Shown here in pieces: positions 34,297 through 43,117 of a stretch of 64,000 nucleotides of DNA (its first letter is position 1; every line of letters starts with the position of its first letter). Source of the DNA: Hymenobacter sedentarius (lineage in GTDB: Bacteria; Bacteroidota; Bacteroidia; Cytophagales; Hymenobacteraceae); contig NZ_CP013909.1 in the NCBI RefSeq assembly GCF_001507645.1, positions 1,302,001-1,366,000 on the forward strand. Reading direction: 5' to 3'. The translations under genes were made by a program, and so were the position numbers. The notes under the pieces were generated by a model. That model had not been told where the DNA came from. It saw only the letters and a list, made by a program, of their open reading frames with translations, and searched no databases.

Positions 34297-36342
34297 ATGA
34301 TATCTCCGAAAACTTTCCTGCTGGTGTTGGGCCTGAGCGGCGCGCTGCCCGCCCTGGCCCAACGCGCCGACTACCCCATTCAGGCCGTGCCGTTCACCAA
34401 GGTGAAGCTAACGGATAACTTCTGGCAGCCGCGGCTCAAAACGAATACTACCGTCACCATTCCGGCCTCGTTCCAGCGCTGCGAAGCCACGAATCGGGTA
34501 AAGAATTTCGAGATGGCGGCAGCGCATTCGGGCAAATTCGCCACCACATTTCCCTTTGACGACACCGACATTTACAAGACGCTGGAAGGGGCGGCGTACT
34601 CGCTTAGCCTGTGCCCGGACAAGGAGTTATCGGCCTACATGGATGCGCTGATTGCCAAAGTCGGGGCGGCCCAGGAGCCCGACGGCTACCTCTACACGGC
34701 CCGCACCATCGACCCGGCCCACCCGCACGCCTGGGCCGGCCAGGAACGGTGGGAAAAGGAGCGCGAGTTGAGCCACGAGCTCTACAACTCCGGCCACCTC
34801 TACGAAGCGGCCGTGGCCCACTACCAGGCCACTGGCAAGAAAACCCTGCTCAACATCGCCCTGAAAAACGCCGACCTCGTGTGCTCGGTATTTGGCCCCG
34901 GCAAGCGCGTGGTGGCGCCCGGCCACGAAATCGCGGAAATGGGCCTCGTGAAGCTCTACCGTGTAACCGGCAAGCCCGAATACCTGCAAACGGCCAAGTT
35001 TTTCCTTGATGCGCGCGGCCAGCACAAGGGCTACGACCCCAAGAGCCCAGACCCCTTCCGCAACGGCCAGTACTGGCAGGACGACAAGCCCGTGGTGGCC
35101 CAAAAAGAAGCCGAAGGCCACGCCGTGCGCGCCGAATACCTGTACTCGGCCATGGCCGATGTGGCCGCCCTCACCGGCGACAAGCAGCTGCTGGCTGCCG
35201 TGGATACCATCTGGCAGAACATGGTGAGCAAGAAGTTCTACGTGACTGGCGGCACCGGCGCGGTGCCCGGCGGCGAGCGGTTTGGCCAGAACTACGAGCT
35301 GCCCAACGCCACGGCCTACAACGAAACCTGCGCCTCGGTGGCCGACATCTACTGGAACCAGCGCATGTTCCAGCTGCACGGCGAGGCCAAGTACGCCGAC
35401 ATCATCGAGAAGGTGCTCTACAACGGCCTGCTCTCGGGCGTGGGGCTCGACGGCAAATCGTTCTTCTACTCCAACGCCATGCAGATTAAAAACAGCGCCA
35501 GCTTTGCCCAGACCGAGCCGGCGCGGGCGGGCTGGTTTGAGTGCTCGTGCTGCCCCACCAACCTGGCGCGGCTGTTTCCCGCGCTGCCGGGTTACGTGTA
35601 CGGGCAGAAAGACCGGGACATTTACGTAAACCTCTTCGTGAGCGGCAGCACCGATTTGGCCGTGAAAAACAAGGCCGTACGTCTCACCCAGCAGAACAAT
35701 TACCCCTGGAGCGGCGACCTGAAATTCACCGTGAATCAGGCTTCGACTTCGGATTTTAACCTGCTGGTGCGTATTCCGGGTTGGGCGCGCAACGAGGCTA
35801 TGCCGTCGGATTTGTACCGGTTTGCCCAGCCTTCTGACGCGAAGGTGACCGTTCGGGTAAATGGCAAGGCCGTGGAATATCAGCTGAAAAACGGCTACGC
35901 CGTCCTGGCCCGCAAGTGGAAGAAAGACGACGTAGTAGACGTGCGCCTGCCCATGGACGTGCGCACCGTGGTGGCCCACCCCAACGTGCGCGACAACGTG
36001 GGCAAAGTTGCCCTGCAGCGCGGCCCGGTCATGTACTGCGCCGAGTGGAAGGACAACGAAGGCAAAGCCAGCAACATCATCGTGCCCGCCGGCACCACCT
36101 TCACTACCGTCGAAAAACCCGACCTGCTGAACGGCATCACGGCGCTCACGGCCACCGTGCCCGTGGTGAAAGTCGATGCCGCCACCAACACCATCAGCAC
36201 CGTGCGCCAGACCCTAACGGCCATCCCGTACTACGCCTGGGCCAACCGTGGCAAGGGCGAAATGATGGTCTGGTTTCCGCAGCGCGTGACCGACGTGGAC
36301 CTGGTGACCCGCCAAGCCGAAGAAGTGACGCACGCCAAGTAG
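34297..36342 (+). CDS. GH127 beta-L-arabinofuranosidase
   Basis: The 681-residue exported enzyme (signal peptide ending ALPALAQ) is predicted to cleave beta-L-arabinofuranosides, as in plant hydroxyproline-linked arabino-oligosaccharides and some pectic side chains. The core is an (alpha/alpha)6 barrel. The zinc-cysteine active site of the family is complete: E343 and C345 in AYNETCASV, and C418 and C419 in ECSCCPTNLARLFP, corresponding to E338, C340, C417 (nucleophile) and C418 of Bifidobacterium HypBA1. The beta-sandwich tail includes VALQRGPVMYCAEWKDN. It lies between repeats and next to GH27 and GH36 genes. Confidence 0.95.
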   Translation: MISPKTFLLVLGLSGALPALAQRADYPIQAVPFTKVKLTDNFWQPRLKTNTTVTIPASFQRCEATNRVKNFEMAAAHSGKFATTFPFDDTDIYKTLEGAAYSLSLCPDKELSAYMDALIAKVGAAQEPDGYLYTARTIDPAHPHAWAGQERWEKERELSHELYNSGHLYEAAVAHYQATGKKTLLNIALKNADLVCSVFGPGKRVVAPGHEIAEMGLVKLYRVTGKPEYLQTAKFFLDARGQHKGYDPKSPDPFRNGQYWQDDKPVVAQKEAEGHAVRAEYLYSAMADVAALTGDKQLLAAVDTIWQNMVSKKFYVTGGTGAVPGGERFGQNYELPNATAYNETCASVADIYWNQRMFQLHGEAKYADIIEKVLYNGLLSGVGLDGKSFFYSNAMQIKNSASFAQTEPARAGWFECSCCPTNLARLFPALPGYVYGQKDRDIYVNLFVSGSTDLAVKNKAVRLTQQNNYPWSGDLKFTVNQASTSDFNLLVRIPGWARNEAMPSDLYRFAQPSDAKVTVRVNGKAVEYQLKNGYAVLARKWKKDDVVDVRLPMDVRTVVAHPNVRDNVGKVALQRGPVMYCAEWKDNEGKASNIIVPAGTTFTTVEKPDLLNGITALTATVPVVKVDAATNTISTVRQTLTAIPYYAWANRGKGEMMVWFPQRVTDVDLVTRQAEEVTHAK

Positions 36343-36395
36343 GTCAGCTTCTACAAGTGACTGTGTGTTAGAATAATTAGAATAGCAAAAAAGGC

Positions 36396-36490
36396 CGTCA
36401 TGCCGAGCGCAGCCGAGGCATCTCGCGTGGGGTAGTAATCAGGCTGGCTCAACGAAGCGGGCGAGATGCCTCGGCTGCGCTCGGCATGAA
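36396..36490. repeat. Dispersed palindromic repeat
   Basis: Perfect 29-base arms (36398-36426 and 36461-36489), core GCCGAGCGCAGCCGAGGCAT. The right arm ends 16 bases before the first possible start codon of the GH36 gene. Confidence 0.94.
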
Positions 36491-36505
36491 GTTCCTGCGC
36501 TTTGC

Positions 36506-38734
36506 ATGACGACCTATTCGATAAACCCCCATCCCAAAACCACTCTGCATACCCGCCGGCTTCCTACGTATCACATGCTTCTTTGCTACCTCTGCTGCTT
36601 TCTGTTGCTCTTCACCCGTTTCGTGCCCGCCATGGCGCAAACCACACCTCCCATTGCCATCGAAACCGAACACGTGAGCCTGGTGCTGGCTGTGGGCGAT
36701 AAGCAGCGCATTTTTCAGACTTACCTTGGACCCAAGCTAGCCGCTACCGACCACCAGGTGCTGCCCAACCGCCACGAGGCCTATGTGCCGGCCGGCACCG
36801 ACAACCTGTTTGAGCCTGCCCTGCGCGTGGTGCACACTGATGGCAACCCCTCGCTGGCGCTGGCATTTGCCGACGTGAAAACCAGCAAGCCGGCCGATGG
36901 CGTGACCACAACCACCATCCGCCTGCGCGACCCCAGATACCCGGTAGACGTGCAGCTGCACTTCACAGCTTACTACAAAGAGGACGTCATCAAAACCTGG
37001 ACGGAAATCACGCACCGCGAAAACCAGCCGGTGGTGCTCACCAGCTACGCCTCGGCCATGCTGCACTTCGACGCCCGGCAGTACTGGCTAACCCAGTTCC
37101 ACGGCGATTGGGCCGAGGAAGCCAAGCAGGTGGAAAGCCAGCTCACCAGTGGCATCAAGGTCATTGACACCAAGCTGGGCACCCGCGCCGGCTGGTACCA
37201 GACGCCGAGCTTCTTCCTGGGCCTCGACAAGCCCGCCGAGGAAACCACCGGCGACGTGCTGGCCGGTTCCCTGGCTTGGACCGGCAACTTCCGCCTGGCG
37301 TTTGAACTGGACAATCAGAACTCGCTGCGGATGTCGGCGGGCATCAACCCTTACGCCTCGGAGTATACGCTGCCGGCCAATCAGCCGTTCGTGACGCCGG
37401 AGTTCATCTTCACCTACAGCACCACCGGCAAGGGCCAGGCCTCGCGCAATCTGCACCGCTGGGCCCGCCGCCACGGCGGCACCCTCGACGGCACCCAGCC
37501 ACGCCTCACGCTGCTCAACAACTGGGAAGCCACGTTTTTTGACTTCAACGAAGCCAAGCTCGACCGCCTGATGGGCGACGCCGCTAAGCTCGGTGTTGAC
37601 CTATTCTTGCTCGACGACGGCTGGTTTGGCAACAAGTACCCGCGCAAGGACGACACCCAGGGCCTCGGCGACTGGCAAACCACCAAAAGCAAGCTGCCCA
37701 ACGGCGTGGGCCATCTGGTGAAAACCGCTACCAAGCAAGGCATCAAATTCGGCATCTGGCTGGAGCCCGAAATGGTGAACCCCAAGAGCGAGCTGGCCGA
37801 AAAACATCCCGACTGGCTGCTCAAACTGCCCAACCGCCCCGACGACCTCTACCGCAACCAGCTGGTGCTGGACCTCAACAATCCCAAGGTGCAGGATTTC
37901 GTGTATCGCACCGTGGACGAGCAGCTCAGCCAAGGCGTGGCCTACGTGAAGTGGGACTGCAACCGCATGATTAGCAGCGGCTACTCACAGTACCTGGGCA
38001 AAGACCAGTCGCACCTCTACGTTGACTACGTGCGCGGCCTGTACAAAGTGCTCGAGCGCGTGCGCCAGAAGTACCCGCACCTGCCCATGATGCTCTGCTC
38101 CGGTGGCGGCGCCCGCGCCGAGTACGGGGGGCTGAAATACTTCACCGAATTCTGGGCCTCCGACAACACCGATGCCTTCGAGCGCATCTTCATTCAGTGG
38201 GGCTTCTCGCAATTTTTCCCCTCGAACACCATCGCCAGCCACGTCACCAACTGGAACCGCCAGCACACCCTGAAATTCCGCACCGACGTGGCCATGATGG
38301 GCAAGTTGGGCTATGACATCGAGGTGGAGAAAATGACCAGTGACGAGCTCAAATTCAGCCAGCAGGCCGTGAAGGAATACAAGCGCCTGAGCCCCATTAT
38401 CTGGCAGGGCGACCTGTTCCGCCTGCGCTCGCCCTACGAGGGCAACCAAGCCTCGCTGCTGTACGTGGACGAAGCCCAGCGCCAGGCCGTGCTCTTCGGC
38501 TACAACCTGCACACCCGTTTCCTCGAAACCGTGCTGCCCGTAAAGCTCCAGGGCCTCGACCCTGCCAAACGCTACAAGCTCACGGAAATCAACCTCATGC
38601 CCGGCCAGAAGTCTGAGCTGGCTGCCAACGGCCAAACCTACTCCGGCGACTACCTGATGAAGGTCGGCGTGGTGCTGAGCGACCGCGAAGCCAAGCCCCT
38701 CACCAGCCACGTCTTTGAGTTGACGGCGGAGTAA
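36506..38734 (+). CDS. GH36 alpha-galactosidase
   Basis: The product has up to 742 residues. It hydrolyses alpha-D-galactosides (possibly beta-L-arabinopyranosides, which are stereochemically similar). An N-terminal beta-supersandwich is followed by the TIM barrel with LFLLDDGWFG, GIWLEPEMVNPKSELAEKHP, nucleophile D484 in YVKWDCNR, and the acid/base region EFWASDNTDAFER (D553-D556). The signal peptide ends FVPAMAQ. Either the ATG at 36506 (arginine-containing n-region) or at 36575 could be the start; the first is given because the second leaves no basic residue before the hydrophobic core. It is the last plus-strand enzyme before a convergent boundary. Confidence 0.93.
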   Translation: MTTYSINPHPKTTLHTRRLPTYHMLLCYLCCFLLLFTRFVPAMAQTTPPIAIETEHVSLVLAVGDKQRIFQTYLGPKLAATDHQVLPNRHEAYVPAGTDNLFEPALRVVHTDGNPSLALAFADVKTSKPADGVTTTTIRLRDPRYPVDVQLHFTAYYKEDVIKTWTEITHRENQPVVLTSYASAMLHFDARQYWLTQFHGDWAEEAKQVESQLTSGIKVIDTKLGTRAGWYQTPSFFLGLDKPAEETTGDVLAGSLAWTGNFRLAFELDNQNSLRMSAGINPYASEYTLPANQPFVTPEFIFTYSTTGKGQASRNLHRWARRHGGTLDGTQPRLTLLNNWEATFFDFNEAKLDRLMGDAAKLGVDLFLLDDGWFGNKYPRKDDTQGLGDWQTTKSKLPNGVGHLVKTATKQGIKFGIWLEPEMVNPKSELAEKHPDWLLKLPNRPDDLYRNQLVLDLNNPKVQDFVYRTVDEQLSQGVAYVKWDCNRMISSGYSQYLGKDQSHLYVDYVRGLYKVLERVRQKYPHLPMMLCSGGGARAEYGGLKYFTEFWASDNTDAFERIFIQWGFSQFFPSNTIASHVTNWNRQHTLKFRTDVAMMGKLGYDIEVEKMTSDELKFSQQAVKEYKRLSPIIWQGDLFRLRSPYEGNQASLLYVDEAQRQAVLFGYNLHTRFLETVLPVKLQGLDPAKRYKLTEINLMPGQKSELAANGQTYSGDYLMKVGVVLSDREAKPLTSHVFELTAE

Positions 38735-38748
38735 GTTTTAAAAGGCTC

Positions 38749-38945
38749 CATGCAGCGCTCAGCGAAGCATCTCGCGTGAGGAACCTCACCCCCGGCCCCT
38801 CTCCCAAGGAGAGGGGAGCCACGGCACAAGCTTTAGCTCAATTCTTAAAAAAACAGAATGCCCCGGCTCAATTGAGCCGGGGCTTTTTACTTGCAGAATT
38901 TGTCAGGCTCCCCTCTCCGCAGGAGAGGGGCCGGGGGTGAGGTGC
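38749..38945. repeat. Composite palindromic element, copy 2
   Basis: Inverse-complement relative of the element at 8376-8576: it starts with a half repeat (GCGAAGCATCTCGCG), then CCTCACCCCCGGCCCCTCTC, GGGGAGCCACGGCACAAGC, a central terminator hairpin, and closes with complementary arms. Like copy 1 it separates converging genes (GH36 plus, GH43 minus). Confidence 0.85.
38860..38888. terminator. Terminator inside composite element copy 2
   Basis: A perfect 24-bp palindrome GCCCCGGCTCAA plus complement (38860-38883) is followed by five T residues. It ends the GH36 transcript; A residues further left could support weak action on the minus strand. Confidence 0.85.
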
Positions 38946-38947
38946 CT

Positions 38948-39979
38948 TTACTTCGCTGCCTTCACACCTTCCGTCGTCATCACCACACGCTTCATGGTGC
39001 CGTCCTTGTTGTAATACAGGTTGTCGATACACACCGAACGGCGGAAGCTGCCGCCGTCGGGGTTGATACTGCCGTTGTGGTAGATGAAGTACGACTGGCC
39101 TTTGAAGTCGATGATAGCCTGGTGGTTGGTGTTGGAATTGCCAGCTATTTCATTCAAAATTCCCTTGTATTCCCACGGCCCTTCGAGGCTGCGGCTCATG
39201 GCGTACACGATTTTCTCGGGGAATTGTGAGGCGTAGCTCAAGTAGTACCAGCCGTTGTGCTCATGCACCCACGGCGCTTCGGTAAACTGCGGCAATTTCA
39301 CGGTTTGGATGGGGCCGTCGAGCTCGGTCATGTTCGGTTTGAGCTTGGCGTAGTAGCAGGTCACGTTGCCCCAAAAAAGGTACGCTTGGCCCTTGCTGTC
39401 GATGAAAACCGTTGGGTCGATGTCGTCCCACGGGTGCTTGTCGTCCGTGGTCATGTTGTTGGCAATGAGCGCCGAGCCGCGGGCGTCTTTGAATGGCCCG
39501 GTCGGGCTATCGGCCACGGCCACCCCAATGGACTTGCCCGGAATGGTGCCGTGCTCTACGGCCGCGTACCAGTAGAACTTGCCGTTGCGCGCAATCACCT
39601 GCGAGGCCCAGGCATCGCCCTTAGCCCAAGCAAAGTCCAACACCTTGAGCGGCACCGGGTGCTCGGTCCAGTTCACCATGTCCGTCGAGGAAAAGCACAA
39701 CCACTCGTTCATAACGTAGCGCTCCTGACGGGCGGGGGCTTCGTCGTGGCCGGTGTAGAGGTACACCGTGCCCTTCTGCACCATGGCCGCGGGGTCGGCG
39801 GTGTACTTGCTTTTGATGATGGGGTTGCCGCCCACCGTCGCGCCCAGCGTAGCGGGGGCAGCCGGCACGGTTTGCGCCACCGCTGCCGATGCTGACAGGG
39901 CGAGGGCCAGCAAGCCGGGCAGCCGAAGGCCGAGTGCCGAGCGAATAGACAGTTTGTGAGTAATCTGAGGAGCCTGCAT
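38948..39979 (-). CDS. GH43 family beta-xylosidase/arabinofuranosidase-like enzyme
   Basis: The 343-residue exported protein (signal peptide ending SAAVAQ, residue 36) is a single GH43 domain. Candidate residues are base D62 in YTADPAAMV, the modulating Asp in WDDIDPTVFID and the acid Glu in FTEAPWVHEHNGWYYLSYA. This motif set differs from the other three GH43 proteins of the locus and resembles the arabinofuranosidase/xylosidase group. It is transcribed against the GH36 gene. Its ATG is directly preceded by a LacI-type operator (site C) and, before that, by the terminator of the transaldolase fusion, leaving little room for a separate promoter. Confidence 0.9.
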   Translation of the reverse strand: MQAPQITHKLSIRSALGLRLPGLLALALSASAAVAQTVPAAPATLGATVGGNPIIKSKYTADPAAMVQKGTVYLYTGHDEAPARQERYVMNEWLCFSSTDMVNWTEHPVPLKVLDFAWAKGDAWASQVIARNGKFYWYAAVEHGTIPGKSIGVAVADSPTGPFKDARGSALIANNMTTDDKHPWDDIDPTVFIDSKGQAYLFWGNVTCYYAKLKPNMTELDGPIQTVKLPQFTEAPWVHEHNGWYYLSYASQFPEKIVYAMSRSLEGPWEYKGILNEIAGNSNTNHQAIIDFKGQSYFIYHNGSINPDGGSFRRSVCIDNLYYNKDGTMKRVVMTTEGVKAAK

Positions 39980-39982
39980 ACG

Positions 39983-40002
39983 TTAGATTATCGATTGTGT
40001 AA
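39983..40002. promoter_or_regulatory. LacI-type operator at the minus-strand GH43 gene (site C)
   Basis: TTAGATTATCGATTGTGTAA differs from site B at araA in a single base. It lies four bases from the GH43 ATG (39979), so a bound regulator would block entry into the gene itself. Confidence 0.7.
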
Positions 40003-40010
40003 ATGGAGCT

Positions 40011-40048
40011 AAAAAAGGCGGCTGAGCATGAAGCCCGCCGCCTTTTTT
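40011..40048 (-). terminator. Terminator after the transaldolase/isomerase fusion gene
   Basis: AAAAAAGGCGGC (40011-40022) pairs perfectly with GCCGCCTTTTTT (40037-40048). It lies just downstream of the stop at 40059 on the minus strand and has a six-base T run in that direction. Confidence 0.9.
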
Positions 40049-40058
40049 CAATGGGATA

Positions 40059-42881
40059 TTAAGCCAGTGGTAGCGCCGCCAGCATCGTTTTCAGCCCGGC
40101 TTCGGCGCCCTTGCCCAGGTGCACGCGCAGAGTGCGGCGGTGGTAGCTCTGCAGCGCCTCCAGGTCGCCCAGGGCCTGGGCATTCTTGAAGGTGCCGAAG
40201 GTGTAGGAGCGGCCGGGCAGCGCCAGGTCCTGCGGGTTGTCGTCGGTGAACTGCACGAACAGGCCCGTATCGGGGCCGCCTTTGTGGTACTGGCCGGTGC
40301 TGTGCAGGAAGCGCGGGCCGTAGCCCGAGGTGGTGGCAATGTGCAGGGCCTGCTGCACACGGCGGCGCAGCTCCTGGAGGCACTCGCTCACAGCCGGCGT
40401 CTCGGTCAGGTAGGCCTGCAGGCAGAGGAAGTCGCCGGGGCGGGCCTGGGCAAAAAACGCCTTCAGTACTTCAGCGGCGTTGCTGCCGCTCACGGTCGAG
40501 TAGTAGGTTACGCCGTTTTCGTTAGCCACGGGCTGGCTCTTTTCGGGCAGGCTGCCCTGGCTTTCCACCACCTTCATCAGGCCGTCGGTGGCGGTTTTGG
40601 CGGCCTGCACGTTGGGCTGGTCGAAGGGGTTGATGCCGAACACGGCGCTGGCTACGGCCGTGGCCACTTCCCAGCGGTAAAACTCCTGGCCCAGGTCCAG
40701 CGCGTCCTTCATCAGGATGGTGATGACCGGGTGGCCGGCCTGCTGCAATTGCTGCAGTCGGGCCGTGTTGTCGGCATCTGTCTGGCCCTCGTAGCCCACG
40801 TACACAAACACCCGGTCGTTGCCGTAGATGCTCACGTCGCCGAGCGGCTCACCAGCCACCGGCAGAATGCCTTTGCCTTCCTTGCCGGTGCTTTCGGCGA
40901 TGAGTTGCTCCAGCCACAAACCCAGGTCAGCCAGGGAGTTGGGCACGACGAGCGTGAGCTTGTCGCGGCCCTGCTCAGCGAGTACGCCCAGTGCGGCGCC
41001 CAGCTCCAGGCCGGGGTTGGTTTCTACCGCACCATAAGCTCCGCAGGCGCGCATCATCAGAATGGCGCGCTCCAACAGCTCGCCGATGGGCAGGCCATAC
41101 AGCGCGGCCGGCACCAGCCCGAAGTAGGAGAGGGCCGAAAAGCGCCCGCCTACTTCCGGGAAGTTCAGGAAGATGCGGCGGTAGCCGGCAGCCGTGGCGT
41201 CGGTCACGAACTTGGAGCCCGGGTCGGTGATGGCCACGAAGTTTTCGCCGGCTTTGTCGCCCTTCAGCTCCTTCAGTTTGGCGTAGAAATAGTCGCCGAA
41301 GGCCAGCGGCTCGGCCGTGGTGCCGGATTTACTGGCCACGATGAATAGCGTCTCGGCCAGCGGCACCGACGCTTCAATCTGGCGCACCGTGCCGGGGTCG
41401 GTGGTGTCGAGCACCGACATCGGCAGGCCGTTGGTGCCCTGCTCAAACGCGGCTTTGAACACGATGGGCGCCATGGTGCTGCCGCCCATGCCCATCACCA
41501 CCACGTGCTTGAAGCCGGCGGCCTTTATCTCGTTTACAAACTGCTCAATTTCGGGCACGCGGCCCACCATCGTTTCGGCCACGCGCAGCCAGCCCATAAA
41601 GCTGCGGATGCTGTGCTGCCCGGCCTCGTCCTGCACCCAGAGGTCGGCCTTTTTGTCCCAGAAACCGTTGGTGAAATTCTTGTCGTTGAGCTCCTGAATC
41701 TTCGCATCCACGGCGGCCTGGTACTGGCCCAACTGCATGTCCTGTGCCACCACGGTCTGGGTCAGGGCTGCCGCGCGCTTCTTCTCAATCGACTCCATGA
41801 GCTTGCCGAAGGGCTCGTTGAATTTCTTGGCGCCGTCCACTTCCAGGAAGTTGGTTTGCTCTTCCAGGTTAATGCCCAGCTCGGGCAGGCGGCGCAGCAC
41901 TTCGCGGGCCTTGTCGAGGCCTTCTTCGAGGCGTACGGCGGGTTTGCCGCGTTCGCGGAAAATGTCGAGCGTTTCCACGGGCACGGTGTTCACCGTTTTC
42001 GGGCCGATGAGGTTTTCGACGTACTTCAGGTCATCGTATTTCGGGTTTTTGTTGCCGGTGCTGGCCCACAGCAGGCGCTGGGTTTCGGCACCCTGGGCCT
42101 GCAGCGCCTCCCAGCGCGGGCCCGAGAAAATCTCCTTGTACATCTGGTAGGCCAGCTTGGCGCTGGCCAGGGCCACTTCGCCCACCAGGCTCTGCGCCAG
42201 GGCGCCTTTCTCGCCGCCTTCAGCCGCGATGCGCTCCAGCATGGGGTCAATCAGCACGTCGATGCGGCTTAGGAAGAAGCTGGCCACCGAGTCGATGCGG
42301 GCCAGGGGCAGGCCGGCTTGCGCGCGGTCTTCTAGGCCCGCCAAAAAGGCTTCCGTTACCAAACGGTAGCGCTCGAGCCCAAAAATCAGGGTCACGTTCA
42401 CGTTCACGCCCTCGGCAATGAGGCGGCGGATGGCGGGCAGGCCTTCCAACGTGGCCGGCACTTTTATCATCACGTTGGGCCGGTCCACCGTTTTCCACAG
42501 GCGCAGGCCCTCCTCGATGGTGCCTTCCGTGTCATTCACCAGCGTGGGCGATACTTCTAGGCTCACGTAGCCGTCGCTGCTGGTGTGCTCGCGGTCGTAG
42601 AGCGGGCGAAACAGGTCGCAGGCCTGCTGCACGTCGGCCACGGCCAGGCTGGTGTAGATTTCGTCGGTCGTTTTGCCTTGCAGGGCCAGCGCCTTGATGG
42701 CCGAATCGTAGTCGGTGCTGTCGCCGATGGATTTGGCAAAAATGGCCGGGTTGGACGTTACGCCGCGCAGGGCTTCGTCGGTGATGCGGCGCTGCAACTT
42801 GCCGTCAATCAGGATGGGTCGACTGATAAAATCCAGCCAGAGGCTCTGGTCAAACTCGCGAATGGCAACGAGAGGGTTCAT
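40059..42881 (-). CDS. tal-pgi: Bifunctional transaldolase / glucose-6-phosphate isomerase
   Basis: The 940-residue fusion joins a transaldolase (about 1-365) to a glucose-6-phosphate isomerase (about 385-940). The transaldolase carries TSNPAIFAKSI and the Schiff-base lysine K140 in NVMIKVPAT. The isomerase half has VVMGMGGSTMAP, FIVASKSGTTAEPLAFG and GGRFSALSYFGLVPAALYG. It would link the pentose phosphate pathway to fructose 6-phosphate and glucose 6-phosphate, and so carry carbon from arabinose onward. Such fusions are known from several bacteria. A good promoter lies just upstream (42905-42936). It has no LacI-type operator, so it may be constitutive. Confidence 0.95.
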   Translation of the reverse strand: MNPLVAIREFDQSLWLDFISRPILIDGKLQRRITDEALRGVTSNPAIFAKSIGDSTDYDSAIKALALQGKTTDEIYTSLAVADVQQACDLFRPLYDREHTSSDGYVSLEVSPTLVNDTEGTIEEGLRLWKTVDRPNVMIKVPATLEGLPAIRRLIAEGVNVNVTLIFGLERYRLVTEAFLAGLEDRAQAGLPLARIDSVASFFLSRIDVLIDPMLERIAAEGGEKGALAQSLVGEVALASAKLAYQMYKEIFSGPRWEALQAQGAETQRLLWASTGNKNPKYDDLKYVENLIGPKTVNTVPVETLDIFRERGKPAVRLEEGLDKAREVLRRLPELGINLEEQTNFLEVDGAKKFNEPFGKLMESIEKKRAAALTQTVVAQDMQLGQYQAAVDAKIQELNDKNFTNGFWDKKADLWVQDEAGQHSIRSFMGWLRVAETMVGRVPEIEQFVNEIKAAGFKHVVVMGMGGSTMAPIVFKAAFEQGTNGLPMSVLDTTDPGTVRQIEASVPLAETLFIVASKSGTTAEPLAFGDYFYAKLKELKGDKAGENFVAITDPGSKFVTDATAAGYRRIFLNFPEVGGRFSALSYFGLVPAALYGLPIGELLERAILMMRACGAYGAVETNPGLELGAALGVLAEQGRDKLTLVVPNSLADLGLWLEQLIAESTGKEGKGILPVAGEPLGDVSIYGNDRVFVYVGYEGQTDADNTARLQQLQQAGHPVITILMKDALDLGQEFYRWEVATAVASAVFGINPFDQPNVQAAKTATDGLMKVVESQGSLPEKSQPVANENGVTYYSTVSGSNAAEVLKAFFAQARPGDFLCLQAYLTETPAVSECLQELRRRVQQALHIATTSGYGPRFLHSTGQYHKGGPDTGLFVQFTDDNPQDLALPGRSYTFGTFKNAQALGDLEALQSYHRRTLRVHLGKGAEAGLKTMLAALPLA

Positions 42882-42904
42882 AGAATTTCAGTTGGTAAGT
42901 GCGC

Positions 42905-42936
42905 CAAAGGTCCGGAAAGAACCGGTTTGTTTTCAA
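42905..42936 (-). promoter_or_regulatory. Promoter of the transaldolase/isomerase fusion gene
   Basis: Read on the minus strand, TTG (42936-42934) is followed after exactly 21 bases by GACCTTTG (42912-42905), matching TAnnTTTG in all but the first base. The spacing equals that at susC and at 9891. Confidence 0.6.
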
Positions 42937-42974
42937 TTGCTATTGGTGGAATTGCCGTGTCGAAGGAAAAAAGC

Positions 42975-43101
42975 CCGTCATGCCGGGTGTAGCGGAGCAT
43001 CTCGCTCGCGCCTTTTGTCATGCTGACGAAGGAAGCATCTTATCACGTTCGGGCGACTCGTTCAGCGGGGATAAGATGCTTCGCTGCGCTCTGCATGACA
43101 G
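42975..43101. repeat. Compound dispersed palindromic repeat
   Basis: A partial outer arm (CGTCATGCCGGGTGTAGCGG) is followed by a second unit in which GTCATGC...AGCATCTTATC pairs with GATAAGATGCTTCGCTGCGC...GCATGAC near 43070-43099. It appears to be two overlapping or nested copies of the family, like the one at 51853. Confidence 0.85.
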
Positions 43102-43117
43102 GCGATTATCTATGATG

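Noticed and set aside
25784-36490. The regularly spaced palindromes as a CRISPR array or as insertion-sequence ends
   Set aside because: The units are separated by whole genes, each is a self-complementary hairpin rather than a direct repeat with spacers, and no transposase is present.
36506-36574. Firm choice between the two GH36 start codons
   Set aside because: Both starts give a possible signal peptide; the sequence alone does not decide, so the longer form is given with a note.
40119-41348. Long plus-strand open frame of 409 codons opposite tal-pgi
   Set aside because: It lies wholly inside the well-supported transaldolase/isomerase gene and has no recognisable domain; similar shadows occur opposite dxs, araB, GH51 and GH127.
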